Positions 52,713 through 61,243 of a DNA stretch of 64,000 bases are shown here, one piece after another. The translations under genes were made by a program, and so were the position numbers. The notes under the pieces were generated by a model. It searched no databases. It was not told the origin of the DNA and saw only the letters and a list, made by a program, of their open reading frames with translations. Within the stretch, counting starts at the first letter, position 1. Each line of letters begins with the position of its first letter. This DNA is from Micromonospora inositola (lineage in GTDB: Bacteria; Actinomycetota; Actinomycetes; Mycobacteriales; Micromonosporaceae), in contig NZ_LT607754.1 in NCBI RefSeq assembly GCF_900090285.1, positions 3,162,001 to 3,226,000 of the forward strand, in the 5' to 3' direction.

Positions 52713-54248
52713 GTGCGGAGCCGCGACCGGGCGGGTCGGCGCGTGAGAAGTGCGCCGGGCCGATCATCCGGGCAGGATGGCGGCAGGGCCGAGCCGCACG
52801 ACCTGACCGCGCTGGAGCAGGCCGCCGCGATCGCCCGCGGCGAGCTGTCCAGCGTGGAGCTGGTCGGGCACCAGCTGACCCGGGTGGACGCGCTCGGCGA
52901 CACGGTCGGCGCGTTCGTCACCGTGACGCCGGAGCTGGCCGTCGAGGCGGCCCGCGCCGCCGACGCGGCGCCGGCCGAGCAGCGCGGTCCGCTGCACGGC
53001 GTACCGACCGCGATCAAGGACCTCACCCTGACCGCCGGGGTGCGGACCACCTTCGGCTCCGCCGCCTTCGCCGACTTCGTGCCGCCGGTCGACGCCGACG
53101 TGGTCCGGTTCATCAGGGCCGCCGGGCTGGTCAGCCTCGGCAAGACCACCACCTCCGAGCTGGGCTGCTCGCTCTACTCCGAGGGGCTGGTCGCGCCACC
53201 GGCCCGCAACCCGTGGGACCTCGCGTACACGGCGGGCGGGTCCAGCGGTGGCGCGGCGGCCGCGGTGGCGGCCGGGCTGGTGCCGGTGGCCCAGGGCTCC
53301 GACGGCGGCGGCTCGCTGCGCATCCCGGCGTCGCTCTGCGGCCTGGTCGGCTACAAGCCCAGCCGGGGACTGGTCTCCAGCGGGCCGCTCGGCTTCGGCG
53401 CGTTCGGGCTGCCGACGAACGGCCCCATCGGGCGGACCGTCGCCGACGTCGCCGCGCTGCTCGACGTCATGGCGCAACCGGCGCCCGGCGAGCCCTACCT
53501 GCCCCCGGCCGCCCCCGCCGGCGGTTACCTGGCCGCGGCCCGCGAGGCCGCGCCGGGCCGGCTGCGGATCGGCCGCTTCACCACCCCGATGCTCGCCGAG
53601 GAGCCCATCCACCCCGACTCCGTCGTCGCCGTCGACCTGGCCGCCGGGCTGCTCACCGCGGCCGGCCACGAGGTGGTCGAGGTGCCCGCGCCGCTCGGCC
53701 CCGAGGCGTGGCCGCTCTTCGAGACCGTCTGGTACGTCCTGGCGCTCTCCCCGGTGCCGCCCGAGCGGGAGAGCGAGCTGCTGCCGCTGACCCGGCTCCT
53801 CCGCTCCCGGGGCGCGGCGGTCGGCGCCGGCGCGCTGATGGCCACCCTCGGCGAGCTGCAGGCCCAGGTGCGCCTCGGCGCCCGCCGGACCGCCGGCTGT
53901 GACCTGCTGCTCTGCCCGACGCTGGCCGCGCCGCAGGCGCCGGTGGGTTCGTTCGCCGCCCTCGACCCGGCCGAGGATTTCGACCGGCAGCGCCGGTTCT
54001 CGCCCTACTGCGCGATTTTCAACGTGACCGGCGAACCGTCCGTTTCGCTGCCGGTCGGCCGTACCGCCGGAGGGTTGCCCGTCGGGGTACTCCTCACCGG
54101 CCGGTACGGCGCCGACGCCGCATTGATCGCCACCGCCGCGCAACTGGAGCACGCGAGTGGCGGGTGGGATCACCACCCCGCAATCTGGCGGGCCGTCGAC
54201 TCCGCTAACGTGAATACCACAAGCGGAGTCGGGGAATCGTCTCCTTGA
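52713..54248 (+). CDS. Amidase-signature family enzyme
   Basis: Up to 511 aa. The Ser-cisSer-Lys triad is complete: Lys in [12 protein letters not shown], cis-Ser in [17 protein letters not shown], nucleophile Ser in [16 protein letters not shown]. Substrates in this family are amides, including aryl-formamides and arylacylamides. It starts 9 bp after the ACMS decarboxylase, in the same direction, and the operon has no known kynurenine formamidase, so a formamidase role is conceivable but unproven. The true start is unclear; GTG 52743 is as likely as 52713. Confidence 0.85.
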   Translation: MRSRDRAGRRVRSAPGRSSGQDGGRAEPHDLTALEQAAAIARGELSSVELVGHQLTRVDALGDTVGAFVTVTPELAVEAARAADAAPAEQRGPLHGVPTAIKDLTLTAGVRTTFGSAAFADFVPPVDADVVRFIRAAGLVSLGKTTTSELGCSLYSEGLVAPPARNPWDLAYTAGGSSGGAAAAVAAGLVPVAQGSDGGGSLRIPASLCGLVGYKPSRGLVSSGPLGFGAFGLPTNGPIGRTVADVAALLDVMAQPAPGEPYLPPAAPAGGYLAAAREAAPGRLRIGRFTTPMLAEEPIHPDSVVAVDLAAGLLTAAGHEVVEVPAPLGPEAWPLFETVWYVLALSPVPPERESELLPLTRLLRSRGAAVGAGALMATLGELQAQVRLGARRTAGCDLLLCPTLAAPQAPVGSFAALDPAEDFDRQRRFSPYCAIFNVTGEPSVSLPVGRTAGGLPVGVLLTGRYGADAALIATAAQLEHASGGWDHHPAIWRAVDSANVNTTSGVGESSP

Positions 54249-54302
54249 TCGTCCACCCGACCCGGAATTCCTGGTCTAACTTTCCGCCTGGGGGCGTTGG
54301 GG

Positions 54303-54605
54303 TTGTCTGTTACCGAGACGTTGCTGGTCTTCGTCGGCATCCCGGCGGCCGCGGTGCTGGTGATCGCCGGACTGGCACTCGCCGGCGGCCGTGGCGGCAG
54401 TGGCGGCGCGAAGCGCTACCGGCCGGGCCGACCCTTCGACTTCACTCCGGTCTGGTTCCTCGGCCGCCCGGAGCAGCTGGCCGACTCGGCCGGCACCGCG
54501 CTGGCGGCGGGCGCGCAGGCGCCGGCGCTGACCAGCCACAAGCTTGAGAAGGCCGGCGTCGAGGCGCCGGCCGGTGGAACCGGAGGCGCAAGTGACCGTT
54601 GGTGA
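54303..54605 (+). CDS. Small membrane protein with cytoplasmic tail
   Basis: 100 aa. TTG 54303 has a G5 run 8 bases upstream. One transmembrane helix (LLVFVGIPAAAVLVIAGLALAGG), then a Gly-rich link, RPFDFTPVWFLGRPEQLADSAG and an Ala-rich helix. Its stop lies inside the start of the next gene (14-bp overlap), and the two are likely a pair. Conserved in actinobacteria, function unknown. Confidence 0.75.
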   Translation: MSVTETLLVFVGIPAAAVLVIAGLALAGGRGGSGGAKRYRPGRPFDFTPVWFLGRPEQLADSAGTALAAGAQAPALTSHKLEKAGVEAPAGGTGGASDRW

Positions 54606-54999
54606 GAAGCAGACCGGGACGGGTACCCCGCCCGAGGTGCTGGACGGGCCGTTCTCGACCCGCCAGCTGCTCCGCATCGACGAGGCGCTCCGCCTGGCCG
54701 ACCAGGGCACCGGCCTGGTCTTCTCGGTCTACGTGGGCGGTCTCGACGAGCCGATCCGGGAGCACGCCCAGCGGCTGCACCGCCAGCTCGCCGAGCCCGA
54801 CAAGTCGGTCCTGATCGCCGTGTCGCCCAACCAGCGGCAGCTGGAGATCGTCACCGGTCGGTACGCGCGCAAGCGCATCCCGGACACGTACGCCAAGCTC
54901 GCCGCGCTCTCCATGGTGGCCTCCTTCGGCGGCGGCGACCTGGCCGGCGGCATCATCCAGGGCCTCGACCAGCTCGCCAGCCACGCCGGCAAGGGCTGA
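54592..54999 (+). CDS. DUF5130 family protein
   Basis: 135 aa. GGAGG five bases before GTG 54592. GTGLVFSVYVGGLDEPIREHAQRLHRQLAEPDKSVLIAVSPNQRQLEIVTGRYARKRIPD resembles TPM-like (thylakoid/YgcG) folds, and LAALSMVASFGGGDLAGGIIQGLDQLA is amphipathic. The family is found mainly in actinobacteria next to the small membrane protein gene, possibly at the membrane. Function unknown. Confidence 0.8.
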   Translation: MTVGEKQTGTGTPPEVLDGPFSTRQLLRIDEALRLADQGTGLVFSVYVGGLDEPIREHAQRLHRQLAEPDKSVLIAVSPNQRQLEIVTGRYARKRIPDTYAKLAALSMVASFGGGDLAGGIIQGLDQLASHAGKG

Positions 55000-55012
55000 T
55001 CCTCGCTACGCG

Positions 55013-55046
55013 AAAAGCCCGGCCCGCGAACGCGGGCCGGGCTTTT
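55013..55046. terminator. Strong rho-independent bidirectional terminator
   Basis: Perfect 15-bp stem (aaaagcccggcccgc with gcgggccgggctttt) around GAAC. A-tract before and T-tract after allow use in both directions between DUF5130 and the aminopeptidase. Confidence 0.92.
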
Positions 55047-55167
55047 GCTGTCACCGCGTCGCCGATCTGACGGTGTCAGGGTGGCGATGATGCCGCCACA
55101 TCGCCGATCTGGAGTCGATCGTGCGGCGGGGCGGCCCGAGCGACAGCCGGGACCGCCCCGTCGAGCG

Positions 55168-57723
55168 TCAGGCGCTCCGGGCGTCCTTGGCGCGGGCCTG
55201 CAGGGCGCGCACCACGCCGTCGCGGCCCTCGGCGACCAGCCGGCGCAGCGGCGCCGGGTGGCCCTCGCCGGCCAGCCACGCGTCGGTCGCCGCCACCGTC
55301 TCCTCCTCGACCAGGTACGCCGGGTAGGCGAGCTGGGTGAACTCCTGCGCCGGCTCGCTGTCCCGGCTGGCCCAGACCTGGGCCACCACCTGGAAGTACT
55401 TCTCCCGGTACGGCGCGACCAGGTCGACCTGCGCCGGGTGCGCGAAGCCCTGCAGCAGCGCCCGGTGCCGCCAGTTCGGCAGCGCCTCCGGGCCGGTGAG
55501 CTGCGCCCACACCGCCGCCTTGTTCTCCGCCGTCGGCACCAGCGCGTGCGCGTACGCGGCCTCCCGCTCGCCGCTGGCCGTGCGGTCGGTCGCCAGCTCG
55601 GCCTCGACCTCGGCGGCACCCGCCGCGCCGTTGGCCACGAGGGCCTGGAGCACCGTCCAGCGCAGCTCGGTGTCCACGGTCAGCCCGGTCGGCACCTCGG
55701 CGCCGTCCAGCCAACCGCGCAGCGTCGCCAGGTCCTCGTCGGAGCGGGCCGCCGAGGTGTACGCCCGGGCCCAGGCGAGCTGGAAGCCGCTGCCCGGCTC
55801 CGCCGCGGCCAGGGCGTCCTTCGCGGTCCGGGCCAGCTCGGCCCAGCCGGTCGGCGCCCACGCCGGGTCGGCGTAGAAGGTGAGCGTGGTGGTCGCCTGC
55901 CGCAGGGTGGCGGTGACCAGGTTGATGTCGGTCTCGGCGGGCAGGCCGGCCAGCACCAGCGCGACGTAGTCGCGGGCGGCGAGCTCGGCGTCGCGGGTCA
56001 TGTCCCAGGCGGCGGTCCAGCAGAGCGCCCGGGCCAGCGACGACTCGAAGCCGGCGATGTGCTGCACCACGTTCGCCATCGACCGCTCGTCCAGCCGCAG
56101 CTTGGTGTACGTCAGGTCGTCGTCGTTGAGCAGCAGCACGTCGGCGGCGGGCTTGCCGTGCAGCGCGGAGAGCTCGGTCTGCTCCCCGGTCACGTCGACC
56201 TCGATCCGCTCGCGGCGGATCAGCCGGCCGTCGGTCAGGTCGTAGAGGCCAACCCCGATCCGGTGGGTACGCAGCGTCGGGTGCCCGGCCGGCGCCTCCT
56301 GGCGGACCAGCACCCGCTGGTACGCCCCGTCGGCCCCGGTGGTCACCTCGGGGCGCAGCGTGTTGACCTGCGCCGTCTCCAGCCACTGCGCGGCGAACTT
56401 GCGCAGCTCCCGGCCGGAGGCGGTCTCCAGCTCCGACAGCAGGTCGTCGAAGGTGGCGTTGCCCCAGGCGTGCTTGCCGAAGTACGCCCGCAGGCCGGCC
56501 AGGAACGGCTCCTCGCCGACGTACGCGACGAGCTGCTTGAGCACGCTGGCGCCCTTGGCGTACGTGATGCCGTCGAAGTTGACCTCGACCGCCTCCAGGT
56601 CCGGCATCTCACAGTAGACCGGGTGGGTGGAGGAGAGCTGGTCCTGCCGGTAGCCCCAGTTCTTCCGGATGGACAGGAAGGTCGTCCACGCGTCGCGGAA
56701 CCGGGTGGCGTGGGTGTTGCACCAGTGGCTGGCCCACTCGGCGAACGACTCGTTCAGCCACAGGTCGTTCCACCAGCGCATGGTGACCAGGTCACCGAAC
56801 CACATGTGCGCCAGCTCGTGCAGGATCGTGTTCGCCCGCTGCTCGTACTCGAAGTCGGTGACCTGCGAGCGGAAGATGTAGTGCGACTCGGCGTGGGTGA
56901 CGCAGCCGAAGTTCTCCATCGCGCCGGCGTTGAAGTCCGGCACCCAGAGCTGGTCGTACTTGGGCAGCGGGTAGCGCACCCCGAACTTCTCGTGGAAGAA
57001 GTCGAAGCCCTGCTTGGTGATCAGGAACAGGTCGTCCGAGTCCAGGTACTGCGCCATGGAGGCCCGGCAGAAGACGCCCAGGTCGATCCCGTCGTGGCTG
57101 TCCCGCACCTCGTGGTACGGCCCGGCGCAGAGCGCGGTGATGTAGGTGCTCATCCGCGCCGACTCGGCGAAGTGGACGGTCTTGAGCGCCTCGCCGGCCG
57201 GTTCCTCCCGCTCCACCGGCATGTTGGACACCACCCGCCAGTGGTCCGGGACGGTGGCGTGCCAGGTGTAGACGCTCTTCAGGTCGGGCTGGTCGAAGCA
57301 GGCGAAGACCTTCTGCGCGTCCGCCGTCTCGAACTGGCTGTACAGGTAGGTCTCCCCGTCGACCGGGTCCACCGTGCGGTGCAGGCCCTGCCCGCTGTTC
57401 GAGTACCCGAAGTCCGCGTCCACCACCAGGGTGTTCTCCGCGTCCAGACCGGACAGCGTGAGGCCCTTCTCGGCCGACCAGCCGGAGATGTCGACGGGTG
57501 CGCCGTTGAGCGTCGCGGACCGGACCGAGTCGGCGGCCACCTCGATGAACGTGCTCGCCCCCGGCTCGGCGCAGCGGAACCGGACCTCCGTCACCGAGCG
57601 GAACGTGCGGCCGGTGGCCTGCACGGCGGTCGACAGGTCAAGGCTGATGTCGTACCCGGTCACGTCGAGCAGGCGGGCCCGCTCGGTGGCCTCGACCTGG
57701 GTCAGATTGCGCACTCCCGGCAC
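55168..57723 (-). CDS. pepN: Aminopeptidase N
   Basis: 851 aa M1 metallopeptidase. Substrate-anchoring FNAGAMENFG, zinc motif HELAHMWFGD with the third ligand in NESFAEW 18 residues on, and the beta-propeller-free N-terminal domain, followed by the long helical ERAP1-like C-terminal domain. Start GTG 57723 is supported by GGAG 8 bases upstream and gives the expected family length; the open frame to 57903 is not coding. It releases N-terminal residues from peptides in the cytoplasm. Confidence 0.95.
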   Translation of the reverse strand: MPGVRNLTQVEATERARLLDVTGYDISLDLSTAVQATGRTFRSVTEVRFRCAEPGASTFIEVAADSVRSATLNGAPVDISGWSAEKGLTLSGLDAENTLVVDADFGYSNSGQGLHRTVDPVDGETYLYSQFETADAQKVFACFDQPDLKSVYTWHATVPDHWRVVSNMPVEREEPAGEALKTVHFAESARMSTYITALCAGPYHEVRDSHDGIDLGVFCRASMAQYLDSDDLFLITKQGFDFFHEKFGVRYPLPKYDQLWVPDFNAGAMENFGCVTHAESHYIFRSQVTDFEYEQRANTILHELAHMWFGDLVTMRWWNDLWLNESFAEWASHWCNTHATRFRDAWTTFLSIRKNWGYRQDQLSSTHPVYCEMPDLEAVEVNFDGITYAKGASVLKQLVAYVGEEPFLAGLRAYFGKHAWGNATFDDLLSELETASGRELRKFAAQWLETAQVNTLRPEVTTGADGAYQRVLVRQEAPAGHPTLRTHRIGVGLYDLTDGRLIRRERIEVDVTGEQTELSALHGKPAADVLLLNDDDLTYTKLRLDERSMANVVQHIAGFESSLARALCWTAAWDMTRDAELAARDYVALVLAGLPAETDINLVTATLRQATTTLTFYADPAWAPTGWAELARTAKDALAAAEPGSGFQLAWARAYTSAARSDEDLATLRGWLDGAEVPTGLTVDTELRWTVLQALVANGAAGAAEVEAELATDRTASGEREAAYAHALVPTAENKAAVWAQLTGPEALPNWRHRALLQGFAHPAQVDLVAPYREKYFQVVAQVWASRDSEPAQEFTQLAYPAYLVEEETVAATDAWLAGEGHPAPLRRLVAEGRDGVVRALQARAKDARSA

Positions 57724-57932
57724 TGTTCGTCTCCATCCCACTCGCGCCGCGTCCCGGCGGCCCCGCTTCGCCGGCCCGTTCGTGGCGGCCGGTCCGGTCC
57801 GAGTCTTCCATGTACCGACACCTTCGGTGGTCGAGGTCACGCTCTCATTCCGGTACCGGTCGATGCCGTCGGGGGTGAGGATCGGGGGAGGCGCCGGGCT
57901 CACCGGCGCACCCGTCGTGAAGGGATCTCACC

Positions 57933-58556
57933 GTGACCGAACGTGTCGCCGTGGACATGTGGTTCGACCCGCTGTGCCCGTGGGCGTGGATCACGTCCCG
58001 CTGGCTGCTGGAGGTCGAGAAGGTCCGGCCCGTGGACATCGACTTCCACGTGATGAGCCTGTCCGTGCTCAACGAGGGCCGGGACCTGCCCGAGCAGTAC
58101 CAGGAACTGATGAAGAGCGGCTGGGGCCCGGTGCGGGTCTGCATCGCCGTCGAGCAGGCGCACGGCCAGGAGGCGGTGGCGAAGCTCTACACCGCGATGG
58201 GCAACCGGATCCACCTCGGCAAGGAGCCGCTCGGCCGGGAGATGCTGGTCGGCGCGCTCACCGAGGTCGGGCTGGACCCGGCGCTCGCCGACGCCGCCGA
58301 GACCACCGCGTACGACGAGGCGCTGCGGGCCAGCCACGAGGCGGGCATGCGGCCGGTCGGCACCGACGTCGGCACCCCGGTGATCCACGCCCCCGGCCCG
58401 GACGGCGACAAGGTCGCCTTCTTCGGCCCGGTGATCACCCCGGCGCCGAAGGGCGAGGCGGCCGGCCGGCTCTGGGACGGCGTGCTGCTGGTCGCCGGAA
58501 CCCCGGGCTTCTACGAGCTGAAGCGTTCCCGCGAGCTGGGCCCCATCTTCGACTGA
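57933..58556 (+). CDS. DsbA-family mycothiol-dependent reductase homologue, CPWA active site
   Basis: 207 aa. The sequence closely follows mycobacterial Rv2466c-type proteins (mycothiol-dependent nitroreductase): DMWFDPLCPWAWITSRWLLEV, HVMSLSVLNEGRDLPEQYQELM, WGPVRVCIAVEQAHG, LYTAMGNRIH, DVGTPVIHAPG, FFGPVITPAPKGEAAGRLWD and the C-terminal FYELKRSRELGPIFD. In the related enzyme as I remember it the motif is CPWC; here Ala18 replaces the second Cys, leaving one thiol (Cys15). AAGGGA lies upstream of GTG 57933. Divergent from pepN. Confidence 0.85.
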   Translation: MTERVAVDMWFDPLCPWAWITSRWLLEVEKVRPVDIDFHVMSLSVLNEGRDLPEQYQELMKSGWGPVRVCIAVEQAHGQEAVAKLYTAMGNRIHLGKEPLGREMLVGALTEVGLDPALADAAETTAYDEALRASHEAGMRPVGTDVGTPVIHAPGPDGDKVAFFGPVITPAPKGEAAGRLWDGVLLVAGTPGFYELKRSRELGPIFD

Positions 58557-58581
58557 GGGCGGAGCCTCCGGCGACGATCCG

Positions 58582-58625
58582 GAGCCCCGTACCGGCCCCG
58601 GCGTCACCGGGCCGGTGCGGGGCTC
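58582..58625 (+). terminator. 17-bp hairpin terminator
   Basis: gagccccgtaccggccc pairs with gggccggtgcggggctc (one G-T wobble) around an 10-nt loop, followed by gtttc, 25 bp after the reductase stop. Confidence 0.8.
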
Positions 58626-58692
58626 GTTTCACCGGGTGTCCCCGCCGGCGGCCCGTGGGGCCGCAGCCCGGCAGCTCGGAGGAGGCATTCCG

Positions 58693-59052
58693 ATGGGTAA
58701 GCACCGCCGTACGTCCGACGACGCGCCGCAGGAGACGGCGACCGAGGACTCCGGTGCGACGTACTGGTCCGTGGACGAGGCCGACTGGCCGGCCGTCCGG
58801 CCGACCCTGCCGGCCGAGATGGTCGACCTGCTGGCCCCGCCGATCGTGGTCGGCGTCGCCCGGGTGGTCGCCACCTCCCGGATGACCCCGCCCGCCGAGG
58901 CGGACCTGCCCACCCGCACGCCCGGCCCGATCCGGACCGGCGTCCTGGTCGGCGGTCCGGTGCCGGCGGGCGCGACCACCGTCCGGCTCGCCGGGCCGGC
59001 GGGGCCCGGCCGGCACCGCAACGCCCCGGCCCCGCTCGGCCGCAACGGCTGA
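58693..59052 (+). CDS. Small uncharacterised protein
   Basis: 119 aa. GGAGG seven bases before ATG 58693. Opens with a charged segment (MGKHRRTSDDAPQETATEDS), then YWSVDEADWPAVRPTLPAEMVDLLAPPIVVGVARVVATSRMTPP and a Pro/Gly-rich tail. No motif known. The central half may form two helices. Confidence 0.55.
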   Translation: MGKHRRTSDDAPQETATEDSGATYWSVDEADWPAVRPTLPAEMVDLLAPPIVVGVARVVATSRMTPPAEADLPTRTPGPIRTGVLVGGPVPAGATTVRLAGPAGPGRHRNAPAPLGRNG

Positions 59053-59115
59053 GCGCGGCCCTTTCATCTGGTGGACGCGGTACGGGTCCGGGTCCGGCGG
59101 GCCGGGGGCCTTGGG

Positions 59116-59121
59116 TAGCGT
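59116..59121 (+). promoter_or_regulatory. -10 hexamer TAGCGT, leaderless start
   Basis: TAGCGT ends 8 nt before ATG 59130. The same hexamer as at 15257. Confidence 0.45.
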
Positions 59122-59129
59122 CGGTGGGC

Positions 59130-60329
59130 ATGACGGTCGTGCATCCGATCAACCGGGCCTGGATCACCACTGGCGGCACCGGCGCGCAGAACTACGACGA
59201 GTTCGCCGACGACGCGGAGATCACCGCGATCATCGAGGCGAACCCGCACAGTGCCCTCGGCGTCGAGATGCCCCACCGGGCGCCGGAGAGCCTCGGCAAG
59301 ACCTTCCTCGACGCCCTCCCCGACGCGGTCGCCCGCCTGACCGAGGCCAAGGCGGACGGCAGCTACACCCCGGCGGAGCAGGTCGTGGTGCTCTACCGGA
59401 TCAGCGCGCCGGGCGAGGAACCCGCGTACGGGCTGTTCGCCATGGTCGACACCGACCAGATCTCCACCCGGGCCGACGAGCCGGGCCTGGTGATCCGCAA
59501 CGAGGACGTCTTCATCGCCAAGGTGCGGGAGCGGGTTGCCCTGGCCGAGGCGCTCGGGCACCTGCTCTCGCCCGTACTGCTGCTCCAGACCGGGCGCGGC
59601 GACGAGCTGCACGCCGCGCTCGCGGCGGCGACCGAGTCGGCCGGCGCGCCCGCCGCGACCGACGTCGACCAGTCCGGGCGGACGCACGCCATCTGGCTGC
59701 TGGGACCCGGCCCCGAGCAGGACGAGCTGACCGCCCTCGCCGGTGGCGGCGAGCTGGTGGTCGCCGACGGCAACCACCGCAGCCTGGCCGCGCAGACCGG
59801 CGGGCTGCCCCGCTTCCTCTCGGTGATCACCACGCCGGCGTCGGTGGCCATCCAGCCCTACAACCGGCTGGTCAGCGAGCTGACCACCACGCCGGCGGAG
59901 CTGCTCGACCGGCTCCGCGCCGCCGGCGCGGAGATCACCGGGATCGACGGCCCGGTCGAGGTCCCGGCGGCCGGCGGCGCCGTCCACCTCTACCTCGCCG
60001 GTCAGGGGTACGCGGTGACCCTGCCGCACGTCGACGGCGGCCGGCTGGAGAACCTCGACCACGCCCTGGTCGAGCGGCTGCTGCTGCGCGACGCGCTCGG
60101 CCTCGACCCGGGCGACAAGCGGATCACCTACGTGGGCGGCGACTACCCGGCGAGCTGGCTCACCGGGGAGGTCGACGCCGGCCGGGCCGAGCTGGCCGTC
60201 CTCGTCGCCCCGGTGACCGTGGACGACTTCGTCGCGGTCAACCTCGCCCGGGAGAAGATGCCGCGCAAGAGCACCTGGTTCACCCCGAAGGCCCGCGGCG
60301 GCCTGGTGGCCGCCGAGCTGTCCCGCTGA
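59130..60329 (+). CDS. DUF1015 family protein
   Basis: 399 aa. The family signature is VVADGNHRSLAA and VLLYRI...GLFAMVDTDQI in the middle, with REKMPRKSTWFTPKARGGLV at the C-terminus. Biochemical role is not known; the HNH-like ADGxHR motif suggests an enzyme. The start is ATG 59130 beside the TAGCGT box; GTG 59124 is possible. Confidence 0.9.
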   Translation: MTVVHPINRAWITTGGTGAQNYDEFADDAEITAIIEANPHSALGVEMPHRAPESLGKTFLDALPDAVARLTEAKADGSYTPAEQVVVLYRISAPGEEPAYGLFAMVDTDQISTRADEPGLVIRNEDVFIAKVRERVALAEALGHLLSPVLLLQTGRGDELHAALAAATESAGAPAATDVDQSGRTHAIWLLGPGPEQDELTALAGGGELVVADGNHRSLAAQTGGLPRFLSVITTPASVAIQPYNRLVSELTTTPAELLDRLRAAGAEITGIDGPVEVPAAGGAVHLYLAGQGYAVTLPHVDGGRLENLDHALVERLLLRDALGLDPGDKRITYVGGDYPASWLTGEVDAGRAELAVLVAPVTVDDFVAVNLAREKMPRKSTWFTPKARGGLVAAELSR

Positions 60330-60400
60330 GCTGTGACGAATCCGCCTCCGTCTCGCCGCCCGCCCGGCGGCACGGAGGCCGGCCTGACAGACTGCGCGGT

Positions 60401-60871
60401 ATGCGCGTCTACCTGGGATCCGATCACGCCGGTTTCGAGCTGAAGGTGCACCTGGCCAACCACCTGGCCACGCAGGGGTACGAGGTGGTCGACGTCGGCC
60501 CGCACGCCTTCGACCCGGACGACGACTACCCGGCGTTCTGCCTGCACACCGGTGACCGGGTGGTCAACGATCCGGGCAGCCTCGGCGTGGTCATCGGCGG
60601 CTCCGGCAACGGCGAGCAGATCGCCGCGAACAAGGTCGCCGGCGTCCGCGCGGCGCTCGCCTGGAACATCGACACCGCGCAGCTGGCCCGGGAGCACAAC
60701 GACGCCAACATCATCGCGGTCGGCGCCCGCCAGCACACCCTGGACGAGGCGACCGCCCTGGTCGAGGCGTTCCTGACCACGCCGTTCTCCGGCAACCCCC
60801 GGCACTCCCGGCGGATCGCCCAGGTCGCGTCGTACGAGCAGACCCGCGAGCTGCCCGACCTGCCTGCCTGA
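60401..60871 (+). CDS. rpiB: Ribose-5-phosphate isomerase B-like sugar-phosphate isomerase
   Basis: 156 aa. MRVYLGSDHAGFELKVHLANHL starts the Rossmann fold; VVIGGSGNGEQIAANKVAGVRAAL is the phosphate and anion-hole region in the actinobacterial form that has Ser/Gly instead of the Cys used in other RpiB; NDANIIAVGARQHTLDEA follows. It interconverts ribose- and ribulose-5-phosphate. CAGACT, 7 nt before the ATG, may be a weak -10. Confidence 0.88.
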   Translation: MRVYLGSDHAGFELKVHLANHLATQGYEVVDVGPHAFDPDDDYPAFCLHTGDRVVNDPGSLGVVIGGSGNGEQIAANKVAGVRAALAWNIDTAQLAREHNDANIIAVGARQHTLDEATALVEAFLTTPFSGNPRHSRRIAQVASYEQTRELPDLPA

Positions 60872-60876
60872 TCGCG

Positions 60877-61206
60877 TCAGCGGCCGGGGCGGGGGAGGTC
60901 CTCGCGGGGCACCCAGTTGCGCCGGATGATCACCACGCGGGCCTCGGCCTCGGCGAGATCCGCGTCGGTCGGCCGGGCGGCGTCCCGGGCCCGCAGCGCG
61001 GCGGTCACCCCGACCTGCGACGAGCCGGAACCGACCAGGCCGCGCAGCCCCCGCTCGCCCTCCTCGGCGGGGCCGGGGCGGCGGCCGCGGGGCGGCTCGT
61101 CGTGCACCCCGGCCGTCGTGGCACTCGGCCCGTCCGGGGCCGGCGAACCGGTCTCGGCCTCGCCGTGGTGCCGCAGCCGTCGGCGCCGTCGCTCCACATC
61201 ACCCAT
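60877..61206 (-). CDS. Small charged protein of unknown function
   Basis: 109 aa, Arg/Glu/Pro-rich and probably disordered except the C-terminal third (VTAALRARDAARPTDADLAEAEARVVIIRRNWVPREDLPR), which looks like a helix followed by a short strand. The ending is the best conserved-looking part. It converges with rpiB over 5 bp. It could be overcalled, but no competing gene occupies the space. Confidence 0.5.
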   Translation of the reverse strand: MGDVERRRRRLRHHGEAETGSPAPDGPSATTAGVHDEPPRGRRPGPAEEGERGLRGLVGSGSSQVGVTAALRARDAARPTDADLAEAEARVVIIRRNWVPREDLPRPGR

Positions 61207-61243
61207 CAGCCGACCGTACCGTCTCGGCGACCCGCCGGGCCCG

